From the NCBI GenBank assembly GCA_930367215.1, contig OV884059.1, forward strand, positions 157,044,511-157,108,510: DNA of 64,000 bases. The letters are read 5' to 3'. Shown here piece after piece: positions 63,736 to 64,000 of the stretch. The stretch's first letter is position 1; every line of letters begins with the position of its first letter. The position numbers and the translations under genes were made by a program. The notes under the pieces are model-generated. The model saw nothing but the letters and a program-made list of their open reading frames with translations, was not told where the DNA came from and did not search any database. The DNA is from Pollenia angustigena (taxonomy: Eukaryota > Arthropoda > Insecta > Diptera > Polleniidae).

Positions 63736-64000
63736 ATTTAAACCAACTGAAATATAGAAACACATTTGCTACAATCCATATGGTTTCGAACCAGTTTTGC
63801 AACACACTATAGCCCACCAGGAAAATTAACCATTAAACCTTAGTAGGTGTATTTTGAGAGTTATATTAATTAATTAAAATAATGCAAACAGTGCAAAAAA
63901 AATTTAACAATAGTTCTGTAAGGGAGATAGGTATAAACTACACCAATTCACATCTCTTTCAAAATAGGTGCGGCTATCTATCTATATGGATATATAAAAT

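Overview
The window looks like AT-rich nuclear DNA from a higher fly. I infer this from DINE-1/INE-1-like rolling-circle elements, rosa-type (DD41D) mariners, many catacata/tatgtatg microsatellites and spliceosomal GT-AG introns. The species cannot be named from sequence alone. I see no host gene. Almost everything I can explain is transposable-element DNA, much of it inserted into older elements, as expected of a heterochromatic or TE-rich intergenic region.

Layout. 0-4 kb: DINE-1 pieces, a TIR element holding a hAT, and the first exon of a MADF-domain gene (a second copy lies at 55.6 kb). 4.5-8.5 kb: a mariner remnant, an ACCCGACAGACG-family repeat, and a hAT holding a CACAG-type MITE. 9.1-11 kb: a three-level nest (TTA/TAA-type element, hAT, hAT). 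11.8-18.4 kb: a rosa mariner with both ends, several MITEs and hairpins. 18.4-25.4 kb: a disrupted repeat unit with a 2-kb hAT, a DINE-1 copy and a 5'-truncated LINE. 26.5-29.8 kb: the one element that looks intact, a 3.2-kb CMC-type (probably Chapaev3-like) DNA transposon with about 450-bp terminal inverted repeats and a three-exon, 557-codon transposase. It sits inside a SINE-like inverted repeat. 30-38 kb: a pogo-like fragment, a large paralogous unit (second copy at 46.8-50.1 kb) with hATs and MITEs. 38-46 kb: two deep nests, one around a pogo element and one around a rosa mariner. 50.4-52.0 kb: a decayed Ty1/copia pol. 53-54.7 kb: an unclassified element full of TCGGCA words. 55.6-61.5 kb: the second MADF unit broken by hATs and MITEs. 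62.1-63.7 kb: a second copy of the 13-14.4 kb repeat.

How the parts relate. The transposase of the 26.6-kb element is the only plausibly functional protein. The other elements are non-autonomous or dead. Paralogous copies inside the window supply empty sites, so several insertions can be bounded and ordered. The most unusual pattern is that about ten otherwise different MITE families share one terminal design: seven variable bases followed by TTYACAC (or a close variant), usually next to a TTA or TAA target duplication. A second pattern is that each hAT-like family keeps a CAGNGNTGCC-like tip but carries its own short word repeated just inside both ends.

All boundaries were read by eye. Family names above superfamily level are inference unless stated.
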